This document shows, piece by piece, positions 62,266-64,000 of a stretch of 64,000 bases of DNA; positions within the stretch are counted from its first letter, which is position 1; every line of letters begins with the position of its first letter. Under the pieces are notes generated by a model. That model did not search any database and was not told the DNA's origin. It worked only from the letters and a program-made list of their open reading frames with translations. This stretch comes from Candidatus Methanomassiliicoccus intestinalis Issoire-Mx1 (GTDB lineage: Archaea; Thermoplasmatota; Thermoplasmata; Methanomassiliicoccales; Methanomassiliicoccaceae). The stretch spans positions 1,302,001 through 1,366,000 of the forward strand of contig NC_021353.1 of the NCBI RefSeq assembly GCF_000404225.1. Reading direction: 5' to 3'. The position numbers and the translations under genes were made by a program.

Positions 62266-63170
62266 TACACTCCCTCCTCAAGTCCAATTTTTCTTCGTAT
62301 GTATTTTTCAATTGATACAAATACAACCTTTTCTACAAACAGACCAATTGCGCATATCACCATTATACAGACAAATGCTGAACTATAATCAATAACATAA
62401 GTAGCCTGAGATATTGAATACCCTAATCCTACCGCCACTCCAACTACCATTTCGGCAGCGATCAGTACCCTCCATGCATTAGCCAGGCCTATTCTGAGAC
62501 CATTGATGATGTCCAACGAAGCATAAGGAATTAGAATATTCGAAAAGATGGAAAATTTAGAAGATCCAACCATATTGGCTACTCTCATGATTACCGGCGG
62601 TGCTTTTCTAATCCCTGATGACACATTTATGATGATAGGTGCCATTGCTGTCATTGCAATGATGAATATTGCGGACTCATCTCCAAGTCCAAACATCAGC
62701 ATTGCTATTGGAATCCATGCTAATCCAGGAATCATCTGCAGTATATGCACTGGAATAATTCCAACGGGGTATAATCTAGTGCTATACCCAAGGATCAAAC
62801 CTGTTAAAATGCCTATGACTGCAGAAATGACATATCCCATAGTCCATCTCTTGAGGCTTGCAAACACGTGATCATATATTGTAACACCAAACATATTGCC
62901 GCCTGACAATAATTCAAAAAGCCGTTCGAAAGCTTCTAATGGTGTTGTGAAGGGTATCAGAGAGTTTCCTATATAGTCATTATATAAAACAGCAAACCCC
63001 TGCCAGATAAGTAATACTATAAAAATGCCGATTAAAAAAGTTAAGATGTTTGTTATTATAGTGTAAGTATGATCTCTGGGAACATCGATAACATGCTCGT
63101 TATCGGCTCTTGATTCGAGCAATGAATTCAATATCTTGTCTTCTCGGTTTTGAATTCCCATTCTAATCAC
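62265..63170 (-). CDS. ABC importer permease (SsuC/TauC type)
   Basis: Protein of 301 residues, GTG 63170 or ATG 63161 as start. Six to seven helices. The binding-protein-dependent transport motif appears as ANMVGSSKFSIFSNILIPYA...GLRIGLANAWRVLIAAEMV, typical of the sulfonate/nitrate group. It opens a four-gene operon (permease, ATPase, binding protein, methyltransferase). Confidence 0.95.
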   Translation of the reverse strand: MIRMGIQNREDKILNSLLESRADNEHVIDVPRDHTYTIITNILTFLIGIFIVLLIWQGFAVLYNDYIGNSLIPFTTPLEAFERLFELLSGGNMFGVTIYDHVFASLKRWTMGYVISAVIGILTGLILGYSTRLYPVGIIPVHILQMIPGLAWIPIAMLMFGLGDESAIFIIAMTAMAPIIINVSSGIRKAPPVIMRVANMVGSSKFSIFSNILIPYASLDIINGLRIGLANAWRVLIAAEMVVGVAVGLGYSISQATYVIDYSSAFVCIMVICAIGLFVEKVVFVSIEKYIRRKIGLEEGV

Positions 63171-63604
63171 AATTTAGACACAAACTCAATATTTTAATTC
63201 AAACTTCAATTATGATAATACTATTAAAGATACCCCTACAAAAACAAAAATATAGAATAGCTAGAAAACTTCTTCAGTGAATATATATGTCTTGTAGACT
63301 GACATGAGTTATAACTCTGAGTGTTTATTTAGTCATGCAAGCTGTATACGCCCTCATAAGGCAATCTAGATTAAAATATCAAACACCTAGATAAATAATT
63401 GCAACTCAATTTATGTACAATAAGAATGCTAGGTATGTCTATTTTACAAATCGATATTTTTTTAGGTATTTATTTATATATACAAATTTACTAGCTATTT
63501 AATTAAAATTAGATACTGATCTAGACATCTTCTGTAATTTCCTAGGATTAGCTTTAGCTGTCTAAATCTAAACATAAAGAAATAAATATTTGGGGGTGAA
63601 AAGC
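63171..63604. other. very AT-rich divergent promoter region
   Basis: 434 bases without a gene. Several TATA-like runs (ATTTATTTATATATAC at ~63468, AATAAATATT at ~63582) lie in it, and GGGGGTG (63592-63598) is the ribosome-binding site of the last gene. Confidence 0.5.
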
Positions 63605-64000
63605 ATGTTTGGATGGGAACTGAGGAAACCGTCAATTGTTGGGCTGATGGCTGCAATATCTATACTAATTGTGCTGGTGGCTTATACTTTCATAGCATTT
63701 CCATTAGACAATTTAATAGAGATTGTTGTTTCGCTAGTCCTTGATATAATTGTATTTGCAACCGTACTCGTGGTTGTAAGCAGAGATGTCCAATGGTTTG
63801 AAATATTTTCTGTACCGAAATTTCAGAAACGAATTGGCATAACGATGATTGTACTTGCCGTTATATTCGTGATTGGAATAGCTGCCGTGTCAGAAGATAT
63901 GATCTCGCAACTTGATGCATCATGGTTATTTCCTTGCGTGATAGCGTTGGCATCTATATATGTACTATCAGATATTGCAATTGCTCAAAAAGAGATAGCT
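63605..64000 (+). CDS. small membrane protein, 3' partial
   Basis: ATG 63605 follows GGGGGTG. The frame is open to the window edge (132 codons). Four hydrophobic segments; MFGWELRKPSIVGLMAAISI and RDVQWFEIFSVP resemble the corresponding parts of the genes at 14760 and 53206, here with a somewhat longer C-terminus (ASIYVLSDIAIAQKE). Function unknown. Confidence 0.65.
   Translation, partial: MFGWELRKPSIVGLMAAISILIVLVAYTFIAFPLDNLIEIVVSLVLDIIVFATVLVVVSRDVQWFEIFSVPKFQKRIGITMIVLAVIFVIGIAAVSEDMISQLDASWLFPCVIALASIYVLSDIAIAQKEIA

Overview
The window reads as a piece of chromosome from an AT-rich methanogenic archaeon, most likely a member of the Methanomassiliicoccales or a close relative in the Thermoplasmata lineage. 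The main pointers are archaeal information genes (class I lysyl-tRNA synthetase, FEN-1 with a PCNA-binding tail, ribosomal protein L10e, RNase P subunit Rnp4, Dph2), archaeal lipid genes (mevalonate kinase, geranylgeranyl reductase, a tetraether-synthase-like radical SAM enzyme), the methanogenesis marker MtxX, two corrinoid/iron-type ABC importers and a UroD/MtaA-type methyltransferase. TAG ends only three of roughly sixty genes, which fits but does not prove a lineage that can decode amber as pyrrolysine. The placement is inference; there is no rRNA gene to anchor it.

Layout. 1-5.1 kb is an accessory, very AT-rich block: the end of a divergent Hsp70, a transglutaminase-like gene broken at an (AT)6 tract, an unknown gene, a large Gly/Asn-repeat surface protein with InlB-type repeats and a DUF2085-like membrane protein. 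5.2-9.8 kb holds ileS, fen and a small membrane protein on the minus strand. 10.1-14.3 kb holds a nitroreductase/flavodoxin pair behind a palindromic operator candidate, then a three-gene cobalamin/Fe-type importer. 14.4-18.6 kb has small membrane or secreted proteins, tRNA-Asp, a drug-type MFS exporter and a CBS-ParB protein. 18.6-25.1 kb has ppsA, a GC-rich structured element, lysS, an acidic unknown and a second MFS transporter. 25.2-30.0 kb is a lipid cluster (mevalonate kinase; ferredoxin + geranylgeranyl reductase; tetraether-synthase-like enzyme; TrmB regulator). 30.0-39.4 kb is housekeeping: rnp4-yhbY-serS, a CPA2 antiporter, L10e-dph2, PAP2 phosphatase, mtxX and the preQ0/archaeosine genes queD-queC-queE.

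41.0-45.6 kb is a leuA-leuC-leuD-leuB operon. It is preceded by a short ORF with four leucine codons in six and by a hairpin that overlaps the leuA ribosome-binding site, which looks like attenuation. 45.6-48.5 kb is gene-poor, with two small membrane proteins and a decayed IS110-type transposase. 48.6-52.9 kb is a compact operon of a coiled-coil protein, an SPFH protein with zinc ribbons and three zinc-ribbon proteins, reminiscent of the bacterial PspA-YdjGHI membrane-stress operon. 53.9-57.9 kb is a second corrinoid/iron-type importer whose binding protein carries a dockerin-like domain. 57.9-63.2 kb (minus strand) links a taurine/nitrate-type ABC importer with a UroD-family methyltransferase, a C_GCAxxG_C_C redox protein and a BioB-like radical SAM enzyme, perhaps an uptake-and-use cassette for an unidentified compound. 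The window ends inside a small multi-spanning membrane protein gene.

All functional calls come from reading motifs and context by eye; no database or folding program was run.
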